Source: Flavobacteriaceae bacterium
Lineage (GTDB): Bacteria; Bacteroidota; Bacteroidia; Flavobacteriales; Flavobacteriaceae
Direction of reading: 5' to 3'
Length of the DNA: 54,294 bases
Assembly (NCBI GenBank): GCA_027073495.1
Contig: JALSVQ010000072.1
Location: 1 to 54,294, forward strand
In this document: one piece after another, positions 17,114-25,956 of the stretch
Position numbering within the stretch: position 1 is the first letter of the stretch
Layout: each line of letters starts with the position of its first letter
Notes under the pieces: model-generated
The model's database searches: none
What the model saw: only the letters and a program-made list of their open reading frames with translations
Told to the model about the DNA's origin: nothing
Program-made: the position numbers and the translations under genes

Positions 17114-18226
17114 ATGAAGATAGGATACGAAGCAAAACGTGTTTTTCATAATACTACTGGTTTAGGTAATTATAGTCGTGATTTGATACGGATAATGCGC
17201 ACTTTTTATCCTGATAATACGTATTATTTATACAATCCAAAGCCAGGAAAGGTTAATCGTTTGCAGCCAGATAACACTCTTGTCATTGAAAGAAGACCAA
17301 GGACTGCTTTTTGGCGCTTTTTCTCGTCATTATGGCGACAAAAAGCAATAGTAAACGATCTTGAGCAAGATAATATTCAACTATTTCATGGCTTATCAGG
17401 AGAATTGCCATTAGGCATTGAAAAAGCAACTATAAAAACCGTTGTTACAATACACGATTTGATTTTTATGCGTTATCCAGAACTCTACAGCCGTTTTGAT
17501 GTAAAAATGCATTATAAAAAGTTTAAACACGCAGCTCAAATAGCTGATGTAGTAGTTGCTATAAGCGAACAAACAAAACGTGATATTATCCATTATTTAA
17601 ATATTGATGCTATCAAAATTCAAGTGCTTTATCAAGGCTGTGCACCAATTTTTAAAGAAGTTTTAGCTGAAAAATACCGCTATGAGGTTTTGAAAAAACA
17701 CCAATTACCAAATGATTTTATTTTGAATGTTGGAACTGTTGAACCTCGAAAAAATGCTTTAAATATAGTGAAAGCACTACAAGATTCTACAGAAAATCTT
17801 GTTGTAGTAGGGAAAGGGAAGGATTACCTCAAAAAAATGAAACATTATATTACTGAACATCACATGGAACAACGTGTTTTCTTTTTAGAAGGCTTGCAGT
17901 TACGTGAATTGGCAGCATTGTACCAACAAGCTAAATTGTTTGTTTACCCTAGCGTTTTTGAAGGGTTTGGCATACCAATAATAGAGGCATTATATAGTAA
18001 GACACCAGTGATAACAAGTACAGGAAGTTGTTTTGCTGAAGCAGGAGGCGAAGCCTCAATTTATGTCTCTCCTGATACTGTTCCAACACTTAAAGATGCT
18101 ATTGAAACCGTTTTAAATGATACGGATAAACAACAAGAAATGATAGTAAAAGGCTTTGAATATGTACAACGATTTAATGACGAAGTGATAGCTGAAAATT
18201 GGATGAATTTATACCAAAAATTGTGA
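17114..18226 (+). CDS. GT4-family glycosyltransferase
   Basis: The 370-residue protein is a GT-B glycosyltransferase of family 4. It has an N-terminal acceptor domain with GLGNYSRDLIR and TIHDLIFMRYPELY, and a C-terminal donor domain with NVGTVEPRKN and the EGFGIPIIEAL motif (EX7E-type) near 283-293. Such enzymes commonly add mannose or related sugars to cell-surface glycans. Its TGA stop overlaps the GTG start of the next transferase by 4 bases (GTGA), so both are translated in series and probably act on the same glycan. Confidence 0.9.
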   Translation: MKIGYEAKRVFHNTTGLGNYSRDLIRIMRTFYPDNTYYLYNPKPGKVNRLQPDNTLVIERRPRTAFWRFFSSLWRQKAIVNDLEQDNIQLFHGLSGELPLGIEKATIKTVVTIHDLIFMRYPELYSRFDVKMHYKKFKHAAQIADVVVAISEQTKRDIIHYLNIDAIKIQVLYQGCAPIFKEVLAEKYRYEVLKKHQLPNDFILNVGTVEPRKNALNIVKALQDSTENLVVVGKGKDYLKKMKHYITEHHMEQRVFFLEGLQLRELAALYQQAKLFVYPSVFEGFGIPIIEALYSKTPVITSTGSCFAEAGGEASIYVSPDTVPTLKDAIETVLNDTDKQQEMIVKGFEYVQRFNDEVIAENWMNLYQKL

Positions 18227-20058
18227 AACATAAAAAACCAAATATAGTAATTGATATTGAGCGGATAAAGCATAAATTTACGGGTTTATATGCTTATTGT
18301 GAGAATTTGGCATTGAATTTGGAGAAAAATCACAGCTCCAAATTTAATTTCTTTTTCTTTTCTCCATCACCAGCTCCGAAGGGATTGCGTTGGATTGCTG
18401 CTAGTTTTTATCACAAATTTTTATTGTATCCTAAGAAACATTATGATTTGTGGCATGCTACTTGGCAAGGCGCTAAATACATTCCAAAACGGAATGCTAT
18501 AAAATATGTTTTTACCATTCATGATTTAAACTTTCTATATACGGACAAATCTGATTATAAAAAGAAAAAGCTGTTGCAAGCTGTTCAAAAAAGAATTGAT
18601 AAAGCTGATGCTGTGACAGTTATTTCAAACTATGTTAAGGAAGATGTTTTAAAACATTTGGACATTAATACGAAACCCCTTGAAGTTATTTATAATGGAG
18701 TTGAACTTGAAGTGTTTGACGCTTTTAAGTCACCAAGCTATCAACCGAAGAATAAATTTCTATTTACTGTAGGTACTGTTTTATACAAAAAGCATTTTCA
18801 TGTGCTTCCGCAATTACTTGTTTCAACTGATTATGAACTGATCATTGCAGGAATTCAGCCGGATAAAATGTATGTTAATCAAATACTTGAATCAGCTAAA
18901 GCATTGGGTGTTTTGGAACAAGTGCATCTTATTGGTTCTATATCCAAAGAAGAAAAATATTGGTATATGAAACACTGTGAGGCATTTTTGTTTCCTTCCA
19001 TTTCCGAGGGTTTTGGATTGCCACCAGTTGAGGCAATGTTATTAGGAAAACCTGTTTTTCTCTCTACTTTTACCAGTTTGCCAGAAATTGGTGGTCAAGC
19101 AGCTTATTATTTTAATTCTTTTGAAGCACAAGATATGCAAGATGTATTGCAACAAGGGTTGAAAGATTATCAAGAGAATAATAAAGCAGAAATAATAAAG
19201 CAATGGGCAAATCAATTCACTTGGGAACGCGCAGCAGCAGCTTATACACAATTATATCAAAAAGTGCTTGGAAAAACGCTTACAGATATTAGTGCTGATG
19301 TTGTAGAAAAGCATGACGTTACCGCTATTATACCGACGTATAATGAAGAAGTAAATATTAAAGCAGCTATAGAATCTGTATGTTTTGCCAAAGAGATAGT
19401 AGTTATAGATTCTTATAGTACTGATGCTACAGTTGAGATAGCAAAAAGTATGGGAGCAAAAGTTATTCAACGTGAATTTGATGATTTTTCAAGTCAAAAG
19501 AATTTTGCCATTGCTAAAGCTAAATATGATTGGATTTTTGTACTCGATGCTGATGAACGAATTGGTGAAGCGTTAAATAATGAATTAATTTCTTGTATCA
19601 AAGATCCTGAAGCAGACGCTTACCGTATTAAGCGCAGAAATTATTTTGCAGGAAAAAGAATTCGTTTTAGCGGTTGGCAAACAGACACTGTAGTACGACT
19701 TTTTAATAAAAACAAAGCACGATATAATGGTAAAATAGTTCATGAAGAAATAGAAACTACAGGGAAAACACAATTACTAGATCATTATTTAGATCATTAT
19801 ACCTATAGAGACTATAATCATTATCTTAAAAAAGTAACCCATTATGCGGACTTAAAAGCGCAAGATTTATTTAAAAAAGGAAAACGAGTTACTATTTTTC
19901 ATTTACTACTTTTTCCAATTTTTAGATTCATATCGCATTATTTTATTCGACTTGGTTTTTTAGACGGATTTCAGGGTTTCATGATAGCAAAAATACAAGC
20001 TCATGGTGTATTTGTTCGTTATAATAAATTATGGTTAATGAGTAAAAAAATAAAATAA
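18223..20058 (+). CDS. Bifunctional glycosyltransferase: GT4 domain fused to GT2 domain
   Basis: The 611-residue protein has two complete transferase domains. Residues about 5-355 form a GT4/GT-B unit (TIHDLNFLY, GTVLYKKH, EGFGLPPVEAM). Residues about 365-611 form a GT2/GT-A unit of the WaaE/KdtX-like type (AIIPTYNEEVNI, VVIDSYSTDATVEI, LDADERIG near 442). The GTG at 18223 is chosen because it overlaps the preceding stop as GTGA. A TTG at 18199 would add 8 residues. The frame is open through the junction with no break. A fusion implies two consecutive sugar additions on one acceptor. Sugars and acceptor are unknown. Confidence 0.85.
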   Translation: MKHKKPNIVIDIERIKHKFTGLYAYCENLALNLEKNHSSKFNFFFFSPSPAPKGLRWIAASFYHKFLLYPKKHYDLWHATWQGAKYIPKRNAIKYVFTIHDLNFLYTDKSDYKKKKLLQAVQKRIDKADAVTVISNYVKEDVLKHLDINTKPLEVIYNGVELEVFDAFKSPSYQPKNKFLFTVGTVLYKKHFHVLPQLLVSTDYELIIAGIQPDKMYVNQILESAKALGVLEQVHLIGSISKEEKYWYMKHCEAFLFPSISEGFGLPPVEAMLLGKPVFLSTFTSLPEIGGQAAYYFNSFEAQDMQDVLQQGLKDYQENNKAEIIKQWANQFTWERAAAAYTQLYQKVLGKTLTDISADVVEKHDVTAIIPTYNEEVNIKAAIESVCFAKEIVVIDSYSTDATVEIAKSMGAKVIQREFDDFSSQKNFAIAKAKYDWIFVLDADERIGEALNNELISCIKDPEADAYRIKRRNYFAGKRIRFSGWQTDTVVRLFNKNKARYNGKIVHEEIETTGKTQLLDHYLDHYTYRDYNHYLKKVTHYADLKAQDLFKKGKRVTIFHLLLFPIFRFISHYFIRLGFLDGFQGFMIAKIQAHGVFVRYNKLWLMSKKIK

Positions 20059-20612
20059 TGCAAACTCTAGTAAATAAAACTGTAGCTATCCTTAAAAATG
20101 GTGGCGTGATACTTTATCCATCGGATACCGTTTGGGGATTGGCTTGTGATGCTACAAATACTCTTGCTGTAGAAAAACTATTTACTGTAAAAAAAAGAGC
20201 ATTTGATAAACCAATATTAATCCAAGTATTAGATGAAGAAATGCTTGATAATTATGCACGTATAACTATTGCAATTGATAGTGTTAAAAAGAAATATCCA
20301 AATGACCCAATTACTATTATATATCCGTATCTTGAAGGGCTTTCTCCTCTTGTTGTAGCAGCAGATAACACTGTAGCAGCTCGTATTGTTCAAGATGGTT
20401 TTACACAACAAGTATTGCAACAATTAGGTAAACCTATAGCTTCTACATCTGCAAATATAAGTGGGAATTTGATGCCCAATTGTTTTGCAGAAATTACCAA
20501 TTCAATACAAAATAAAGTGGATCATATTGTGCCATTAAAACAAGATGAATTGATGCGAAATACTTCGAAAATTATAAAAATTGAAGGCAATAAAATTATT
20601 GTAATTCGCTAG
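20058..20612 (+). CDS. tsaC: L-threonylcarbamoyladenylate synthase (TsaC/Sua5/YwlC)
   Basis: The 184-residue protein is a YrdC-fold enzyme of the short TsaC type. It has the KNGGVILYPSDTVWGLACDA N-terminal motif, KKRAFDKPILIQV, and the C-terminal PIASTSANISG signature. It makes threonylcarbamoyl-AMP from threonine, bicarbonate and ATP for the t6A37 modification of ANN-decoding tRNAs. The start shares one base with the stop of the fusion glycosyltransferase gene (TAATG), so it is in the same operon. It ends one base before the convergent GT4 gene. Confidence 0.93.
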   Translation: MQTLVNKTVAILKNGGVILYPSDTVWGLACDATNTLAVEKLFTVKKRAFDKPILIQVLDEEMLDNYARITIAIDSVKKKYPNDPITIIYPYLEGLSPLVVAADNTVAARIVQDGFTQQVLQQLGKPIASTSANISGNLMPNCFAEITNSIQNKVDHIVPLKQDELMRNTSKIIKIEGNKIIVIR

Positions 20613-20613
20613 T

Positions 20614-21771
20614 TTAAATTTTGAAAATAGCATCTAGTTTTTTATAAATATGCTCTTGGTCTAAACTTTGACTGAAAAATGTTTTTGCCGCTAGTGCTTG
20701 TTGTTTATAAAAAACGTCATCTGTTAGTAATTTACTAATATTTTGAGCAAATATTTTTGGGTCATTACTTACTAAACAACCATTGTTGGTTTTGGATTCA
20801 AGACCATCAACACCACGTTCATTACAAACAACAGGTTTACCAAAAGATAGTGATTCTACTACTTTTATTTTTAAACCTGTGCCACTGAGCATCGGGCAAA
20901 TCGTCAGTTTGCTTTCTTGGTAGTAATTGGCTATTGTTTCGGCAAAACGTATTTTTTTTACATTTTTTAAATCTGATATTTCATCGCATATACGACCAAC
21001 AACTGTTATGTTTGTTTTTGTATCTAATAATGGATAAACTTTGTTGAAAAACCAATGTGCAGCTTGTACATTGTGAGGGTTTTTACTTGCTATATAAAAG
21101 ATATCAATAGGATAACTATTGTAGCTTTCTGCACTATTGTTTGGTAATCCGTGCGCTATGGTTTGAATCTCTTTATTGGGCAAAAACTGACTAAATACAA
21201 ACTGTTCATCATTAGAAATAGTCCAAATAATATCATACTGTTTTAAGAGATGAATTTCTGTTTCAAAAGCTTTACCTAATTTAAAACGTTTTTTACTACT
21301 AAATTGTGCTGTAAAAAAATCGTGAGTATCTACAATTATTTTTGCGTTTTTTAGCAATTTTTTATTCCTAATAAATTCAGTAAATAATACATACGATATA
21401 ATAATATAATCATATGAATTTTCTTTCAAAATGGCTTCAAAATCTTGTTTTTGACCTACACCAAGATAATAAAAATCTTTGGAGTATTTGCCAAATGTTC
21501 TTGGCAATGAATAGTTAAAAAGATAGTTAAGACCACTTCTTTTACGCTCACGAATTAAATAACCATTTTTAATTAAACCAGCATCTTTGAGCGTAACTAA
21601 ATCTTGTGGTACAAAATTTTCACGTTCAGCATATTTCTTTTTATGTTCTCCAACAAAATCAATATCAAATCGACGTGATTTGAAATAATGCAATAGATTA
21701 TTAGCTCTTGCATTATTTCCTTGGTTAAGATTCAAAGGGTTATCAGGGTAGAAATATAGTATTTTTGTCAT
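20614..21771 (-). CDS. GT4-like glycosyltransferase
   Basis: The 385-residue protein has a GT-B layout: N-terminal DNPLNLNQGNNARANNLL with a FVGEHKK segment, a central IVDTHDFFTAQFSSKKRF, and a C-terminal donor domain with VVGRICDEI, MLSGTGLKIKVVESLSFGKPVV and NERGVDGL. The GTGLKxKxxE pattern is typical of GT4 group 1 transferases. The DUF5672 gene lies 17 bases upstream in the same direction, so the pair is probably one operon. Substrates are unknown. The stop is one base from the tsaC stop on the other strand. Confidence 0.85.
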   Translation of the reverse strand: MTKILYFYPDNPLNLNQGNNARANNLLHYFKSRRFDIDFVGEHKKKYAERENFVPQDLVTLKDAGLIKNGYLIRERKRSGLNYLFNYSLPRTFGKYSKDFYYLGVGQKQDFEAILKENSYDYIIISYVLFTEFIRNKKLLKNAKIIVDTHDFFTAQFSSKKRFKLGKAFETEIHLLKQYDIIWTISNDEQFVFSQFLPNKEIQTIAHGLPNNSAESYNSYPIDIFYIASKNPHNVQAAHWFFNKVYPLLDTKTNITVVGRICDEISDLKNVKKIRFAETIANYYQESKLTICPMLSGTGLKIKVVESLSFGKPVVCNERGVDGLESKTNNGCLVSNDPKIFAQNISKLLTDDVFYKQQALAAKTFFSQSLDQEHIYKKLDAIFKI

Positions 21772-21788
21772 TGTTTTAATTCATTTAA

Positions 21789-22664
21789 TTAGGATTCTTT
21801 GTTCTCAAACGCTAGTTGAAAATCATCATGAAACTTCCAAGCTTGATGTACTCCAAGGCTGTGTTTGCACAAAAAACTTTCGGAAGCAAAACGCATTGCT
21901 ATATTCCAGTTAGGAAGTATTGCGTTTTTATCGTGAAAGAGATGATAAGAGAAAAATACATCTTCATTTTGATAGTCAGGCATATCATCAATGCTTGTTT
22001 CACTATGTTTTTCAATGATTTCAATCATTTTATTCACATTTCGCAATGAAAAACCACCATTTCCACCCATTTTATCTACTGTATTGAAACGCTTTTTCCA
22101 CCACGGCCATACAGCACCTACATAATCGTAGGTTAAAAATTGCTCAATACCAAAACGAAACATCAGGGAGTCCGTTTGAAAAATCAATACACGCTGATGT
22201 TCTTGTAGTTTTTTCCAAAACCCTTTGTCTTTCAATACAAAATTATAATCTTGATTACTATTAATTGCTATTGCTAATTTATGAAAAACTACATTTTCGC
22301 ATTGTTTACCGAGTATATTTTCTATAAATTCTTTATTATCATCACTATGAAATATATGGAGTTTCCAATTGGGCACATAATAAGCTATATTTTTTAGAAC
22401 AATTTCAAAGCGTTTGTCTTTTCGTGTTTCTACAATTACTAGTCCATTACTTGAATCTTTAGGAAATTCATAACATTCAAAATTATTATCAAAAATAGCC
22501 AGTTGTTCTTTGCTAATATTAGGAAAATCAAGCGTTAAAGAAGCCTCATTTTCTTGAAATTTATCACATAATGGTTTTTTTGATTTGAAAATACGTTTCC
22601 AGAGTGTATTTTCTATACGATGAGGGCAAGCTATTGGGCATTGGTTATTATGTAATGATTGCAT
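21789..22664 (-). CDS. DUF5672 family protein (probable glycosyltransferase)
   Basis: The 291-residue protein carries the DUF5672 core: VIVETRKDKRFEIVLKN, the acidic site FQTDSLMFR, YDYVGAVWPWW and GGNGGFSLRN, followed by EDVFFSYHL. The spacing of FQTDS and GGNGGFSLR suggests a GT-A nucleotide-sugar transferase, though the family is not biochemically established as far as I know. A Cys-containing N-terminal extension (NNQCPIACPHR) precedes the domain. It leads the two-gene operon with the GT4 gene. Confidence 0.82.
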   Translation of the reverse strand: MQSLHNNQCPIACPHRIENTLWKRIFKSKKPLCDKFQENEASLTLDFPNISKEQLAIFDNNFECYEFPKDSSNGLVIVETRKDKRFEIVLKNIAYYVPNWKLHIFHSDDNKEFIENILGKQCENVVFHKLAIAINSNQDYNFVLKDKGFWKKLQEHQRVLIFQTDSLMFRFGIEQFLTYDYVGAVWPWWKKRFNTVDKMGGNGGFSLRNVNKMIEIIEKHSETSIDDMPDYQNEDVFFSYHLFHDKNAILPNWNIAMRFASESFLCKHSLGVHQAWKFHDDFQLAFENKES

Positions 22665-22748
22665 ACTGTTTTAAAAGTCTTACTTTATAATAATTCTTAG
22701 TTTGTAAAAATAATATAATATATAAGAGTAAAAGAGTATTTAAAACAT

Positions 22749-22756
22749 TATTTTTG
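22749..22756 (+). promoter_or_regulatory. -7 box (TATTTTTG) for the cca-type gene
   Basis: This is an exact TAnnTTTG match 25 bases before the ATG at 22782. Confidence 0.6.
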
Positions 22757-22781
22757 CAAAAAAAATTAAAGCAATTTATTA

Positions 22782-24215
22782 ATGGATCAATCAATTAATT
22801 ATAGTGCAAATCTTTCAGACCCTATTTTTGAAAAAATAACAAAAGTAGCAACAGTCCTTGGTTTAGAAACCTATGTGATTGGTGGCTTTGTGCGTGATTT
22901 ATTATTAGATAGAGGAGAAGCTAAAGATATTGATATTGTTACTGTTGGAGATGGCATTGTGCTAGCAGAAGCGGTTGCCAAAACTTTAGATAACGTTACA
23001 AAAGTGCAAGTTTTCAAAACCTATGGTACTGCTATGATAAAAACAGCTAGCACCGAAATCGAATTTGTAGGTGCACGTAGTGAATCTTATTCTGAAGATA
23101 GTAGAAACCCAGAAGTAGCTTCAGGTTCTTTGGAAGATGACCAAAATAGACGTGATTTTACGATTAACGCCTTAGCTATTAGCTTAAACGAAGCTACATT
23201 TGGTCAACTTTTAGATCCATTTAATGGTGTTGAAGACTTAAAAGCTAAAATAATCCGCACTCCGTTAGATCCAGATATTACGTATTCAGATGATCCATTG
23301 CGCATGATGCGTGCTATACGTTTTGCTACACAGCTTAACTTTATCATTGAAGAAAAATCATTAGCCGCAATCAAAAAAAATAATGAGCGTATTCAAATTA
23401 TTACCAAAGAACGTATCGTTGTAGAACTGAATAAAATATTGAGTAGTTCTAAACCTTCTATTGGTCTTAAACTACTTGAAAGTACAGGTTTATTACAGTA
23501 TATTTTGCCTGAGCTTGTAGCACTAAAAGGCGTAGAAGATATCCAAGGACAAAGTCATAAAGACAATTTTTTTCATACCTTAGAAGTTGTTGATAATATA
23601 GCTAAAACCACTGGTAATGTTTGGTTACGTTGGGCAGCTTTGCTCCACGATATTGGAAAAGCACCAACTAAACGTTTTGATAAAAAAGTTGGATGGACTT
23701 TTCATGGGCACGAATTTCTTGGCGGAAAAATGGTTTATAAACTCTTCAAGAGGTTAAAAATGCCTTTGAATGATAAAATGAAACTGGTTCAAAAATTGGT
23801 TCAAATGAGTTCTCGACCTATTGTTATTGCAGAAGAGAATACCACTGATTCTGCGGTTAGACGCTTGGTTTTTGATGCAGGAGAAGACATAGAAAATTTA
23901 ATGTTACTCTGTGAAGCAGATATCACAACCAAAAATCCTGCAAAATTCAGAAAATATCATAATAATTTTAAGCGTGTGCGTGCCAAAATTGCCGAAGTAG
24001 AAGCGCGTGATCAAGTGCGTAATTTTCAACCTCCAGTAAGTGGCGAGTTGATAATGAAAACGTTTGCCATGAAACCTTCACGAGAAATTGGTTTGATAAA
24101 AGATGCTATCAAAGAAGCCATATTAGAAGGTGATATTCCTAATGACTTTGATGCAGCATATCAATTTATGCTTCATAAAGGTGAAACTTTAGGCTTACAA
24201 CGTACTGAATTGTGA
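22782..24215 (+). CDS. cca: CCA-adding enzyme / tRNA nucleotidyltransferase with HD domain
   Basis: The 477-residue protein has a class II nucleotidyltransferase head with GGFVRD at 34-39 and metal ligands DID at 49-51. Next come the RRDFTINALA motif and the LLDPFNG/RMMRAIRFA neck that specifies CCA addition. An HD phosphohydrolase domain follows, with LLHDIGK near 288. It should build or repair the 3' CCA of tRNAs. The HD part is common in Bacteroidota members and may trim 2',3'-cyclic phosphates. Its TGA overlaps the GTG of the DCC gene by 4 bases. Confidence 0.92.
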   Translation: MDQSINYSANLSDPIFEKITKVATVLGLETYVIGGFVRDLLLDRGEAKDIDIVTVGDGIVLAEAVAKTLDNVTKVQVFKTYGTAMIKTASTEIEFVGARSESYSEDSRNPEVASGSLEDDQNRRDFTINALAISLNEATFGQLLDPFNGVEDLKAKIIRTPLDPDITYSDDPLRMMRAIRFATQLNFIIEEKSLAAIKKNNERIQIITKERIVVELNKILSSSKPSIGLKLLESTGLLQYILPELVALKGVEDIQGQSHKDNFFHTLEVVDNIAKTTGNVWLRWAALLHDIGKAPTKRFDKKVGWTFHGHEFLGGKMVYKLFKRLKMPLNDKMKLVQKLVQMSSRPIVIAEENTTDSAVRRLVFDAGEDIENLMLLCEADITTKNPAKFRKYHNNFKRVRAKIAEVEARDQVRNFQPPVSGELIMKTFAMKPSREIGLIKDAIKEAILEGDIPNDFDAAYQFMLHKGETLGLQRTEL

Positions 24216-24598
24216 AAATAGTTTTATTTGATGGCGTTTGTGTACTTTGCAATAGCAGTGTCCACTTTATTATTGCTAAAGACCAAAAACAAATTTTTTA
24301 TTTTACTGCTTTACAATCAAAAATAGGGAAGGAGTTGCTGCAAAAACATCATATAGCACCAACTATTGATAGTATTGTTTTGTTGGATGAGAGCCGTGTT
24401 TATAAAAAATCTAAGGCAGTTTTCCAAATACTAAAACAACTTGATACGTACTGGAAAGTACTCCTTATATTTCAATATCTCCCAGTATTTATAACTGATT
24501 TTTGCTATGATATTATTGCTAAATACCGTTATCGTGTTTTTGGTAAAAAAGAAGCGTGTCTACTTCCAGATGATGCTATAAAAAGCCGTTTTATTTAA
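24212..24598 (+). CDS. DCC-family thiol-disulfide oxidoreductase-like protein (DUF393)
   Basis: The 128-residue protein starts FDGVCVLCNSSVHF with the CxxC pair Cys10/Cys13 after an Asp, which defines the DCC/DUF393 family. The central FTALQSKIGKELL and the C-terminal YDIIAKYRYRVFGK and CLLPDD segments are also family features. It is thioredoxin-like and of uncertain physiological role. The GTG start overlaps the cca stop (GTGA), so the two are cotranslated. A terminator active on the opposite strand lies just downstream. Confidence 0.87.
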   Translation: MKIVLFDGVCVLCNSSVHFIIAKDQKQIFYFTALQSKIGKELLQKHHIAPTIDSIVLLDESRVYKKSKAVFQILKQLDTYWKVLLIFQYLPVFITDFCYDIIAKYRYRVFGKKEACLLPDDAIKSRFI

Positions 24599-24599
24599 A

Positions 24600-24631
24600 T
24601 AAAAAAAAGACCCTCAATTACTTGAAGGTCT
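24600..24631 (-). terminator. Terminator of the thrS-infC-rpmI-rplT operon
   Basis: A 10-bp stem (24608-24617 with 24622-24631, one mismatch) has a 4-base loop. On the minus strand it is followed by a run of T, complementary to the A tract at 24600-24608. It lies about 40 bases past the rplT stop. Confidence 0.75.
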
Positions 24632-24670
24632 CCATTTATAAAGTATGATATAATCTGGTTTGTTTAACAG

Positions 24671-25015
24671 TTATTTAATTTTCTCAACGATTGCTTTAAA
24701 AGCTTCTGGGTTGTTCATAGCTAAATCTGCAAGAACCTTACGGTTCAATTCGATATTATTAGCTTTTACTTTACCCATAAATTGAGAATACGTCATTCCG
24801 TATTGTCTTGCACCAGCGTTTATACGCATAATCCAAAGTGCACGGAAAGTTCTCTTTTTATTCTTACGGTCTCTATAAGCATATGTTAATCCTTTTTCAA
24901 CCGCATTTTTTGCAACTGTATGAACGTTTTTTCTACGACCAAAGTACCCTTTGGCTTGTTTCAAAATCTTTTTTCTTCGGGCTCTTGCAGCCACTGCATT
25001 TACTGATCTTGGCAT
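24671..25015 (-). CDS. rplT: 50S ribosomal protein L20
   Basis: The 114-residue protein is L20, with the basic N-terminus [20 protein letters not shown], the [13 protein letters not shown] segment and the conserved [20 protein letters not shown] core. It binds 23S rRNA early in 50S assembly. It is the last gene of the thrS-infC-rpmI-rplT operon, the classical order. A 104-base spacer separates it from rpmI. L20 is known to autorepress in E. coli and Bacillus, but I could not identify a matching operator here. Confidence 0.98.
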   Translation of the reverse strand: MPRSVNAVAARARRKKILKQAKGYFGRRKNVHTVAKNAVEKGLTYAYRDRKNKKRTFRALWIMRINAGARQYGMTYSQFMGKVKANNIELNRKVLADLAMNNPEAFKAIVEKIK

Positions 25016-25119
25016 AATTTAATTGTTTTTTGTAACAGGCGGTTTATTTAAAAACACTTGGTTATTTTGCGCTGTTCCATGGTTAATAATAATTTGTTTT
25101 ACCTTAAACTTTCTTAAAA

Positions 25120-25317
25120 CTATTTAAGTCTCAATTGAGTTTTAATGCTATTCACATCCGATTTGTGGACAAGTGTAGCATGAGTTAATTTTAATTTACG
25201 CTTTTTAGATTTTTTTGTCAAAATGTGACTCTTAAAAGCATGCTTTCTCTTGATTTTACCAGAACCCGTTAGTTTAAAACGTTTTTTAGCACTGGATTTA
25301 GTTTTCATTTTCGGCAT
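25120..25317 (-). CDS. rpmI: 50S ribosomal protein L35
   Basis: The 65-residue protein is L35: [20 protein letters not shown] followed by [22 protein letters not shown] and a C-terminal DVNSIKTQL stretch. It is highly basic and of standard length. It lies between infC (38-base spacer) and rplT in the conserved translation operon. Confidence 0.97.
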   Translation of the reverse strand: MPKMKTKSSAKKRFKLTGSGKIKRKHAFKSHILTKKSKKRKLKLTHATLVHKSDVNSIKTQLRLK

Positions 25318-25355
25318 TTTCTCTCTTTTTTTGTGATTATATCTACTTTAATACT

Positions 25356-25913
25356 TTATTTCTTCTTTAATGGGGCAATGTACATTATCATACGTTTCCC
25401 TTCTAACTTAGGCATTTGTTCTACCTTACCATATTCTTCGAGCTCTTGAGCAAGTTTCAAAAGCAAAATCATACCTTGATCTTTGAATATAATAGAACGT
25501 CCTTTAAAGAATACATAGGCTTTTAGTTTGGCACCATCGCTCAAAAACTTAATAGCATGTTTCTTTTTGAATTCATAATCGTGTTCATCTGTCTGCGGAC
25601 CAAAACGGATTTCTTTAACCGTAACTTTAGTCGCTTTAGACTTTAATGCTTTGTCACGCTTCTTTTGTTCAAAAAGGAATTTCTTATATTCCATTATTTT
25701 ACAAACAGGTGGATCTGCTTTTGGTGATATTTCAACCAAATCATACCCTTGCTCTTCTGCTATGCGCAAAGCGTCTCGTGTTTTGAAAACACCAGTTTCT
25801 ACATTGTCGCCCACAAGACGAACCTCAGGACATGTTATCTTCTCGTTTATACGATGCTTGTCCTCTTTAATGACTCTCCAAGGTCTTCTGACCCTTCTTC
25901 TTCTTATTGCTAT
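25356..25913 (-). CDS. infC: Translation initiation factor IF-3 with a non-AUG start
   Basis: With the start placed at 25913 the protein has 185 residues: (M)[11 protein letters not shown], the conserved HRINEKI at 20-26, [12 protein letters not shown], and the C-terminal domain [20 protein letters not shown]. The first standard start codon in the frame is a GTG at 25814, but it would remove HRINEKI, which all IF-3 proteins need. No ATG, GTG, TTG or CTG exists between the thrS stop and that GTG. The best candidate is ATA at 25911-25913, followed by GCA ATA AGA, because the encoded AIRRRR resembles related proteins. An ATT at residue 15 is the alternative. IF-3 rejects non-canonical starts, so this permits autoregulation as in E. 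coli, where infC starts with AUU. Confidence 0.9.
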   Translation of the reverse strand: MAIRRRRVRRPWRVIKEDKHRINEKITCPEVRLVGDNVETGVFKTRDALRIAEEQGYDLVEISPKADPPVCKIMEYKKFLFEQKKRDKALKSKATKVTVKEIRFGPQTDEHDYEFKKKHAIKFLSDGAKLKAYVFFKGRSIIFKDQGMILLLKLAQELEEYGKVEQMPKLEGKRMIMYIAPLKKK

Positions 25914-25956
25914 GACTACTAATTTTAAAGTCTCTCTTGAGACGGTTACTAATTAA

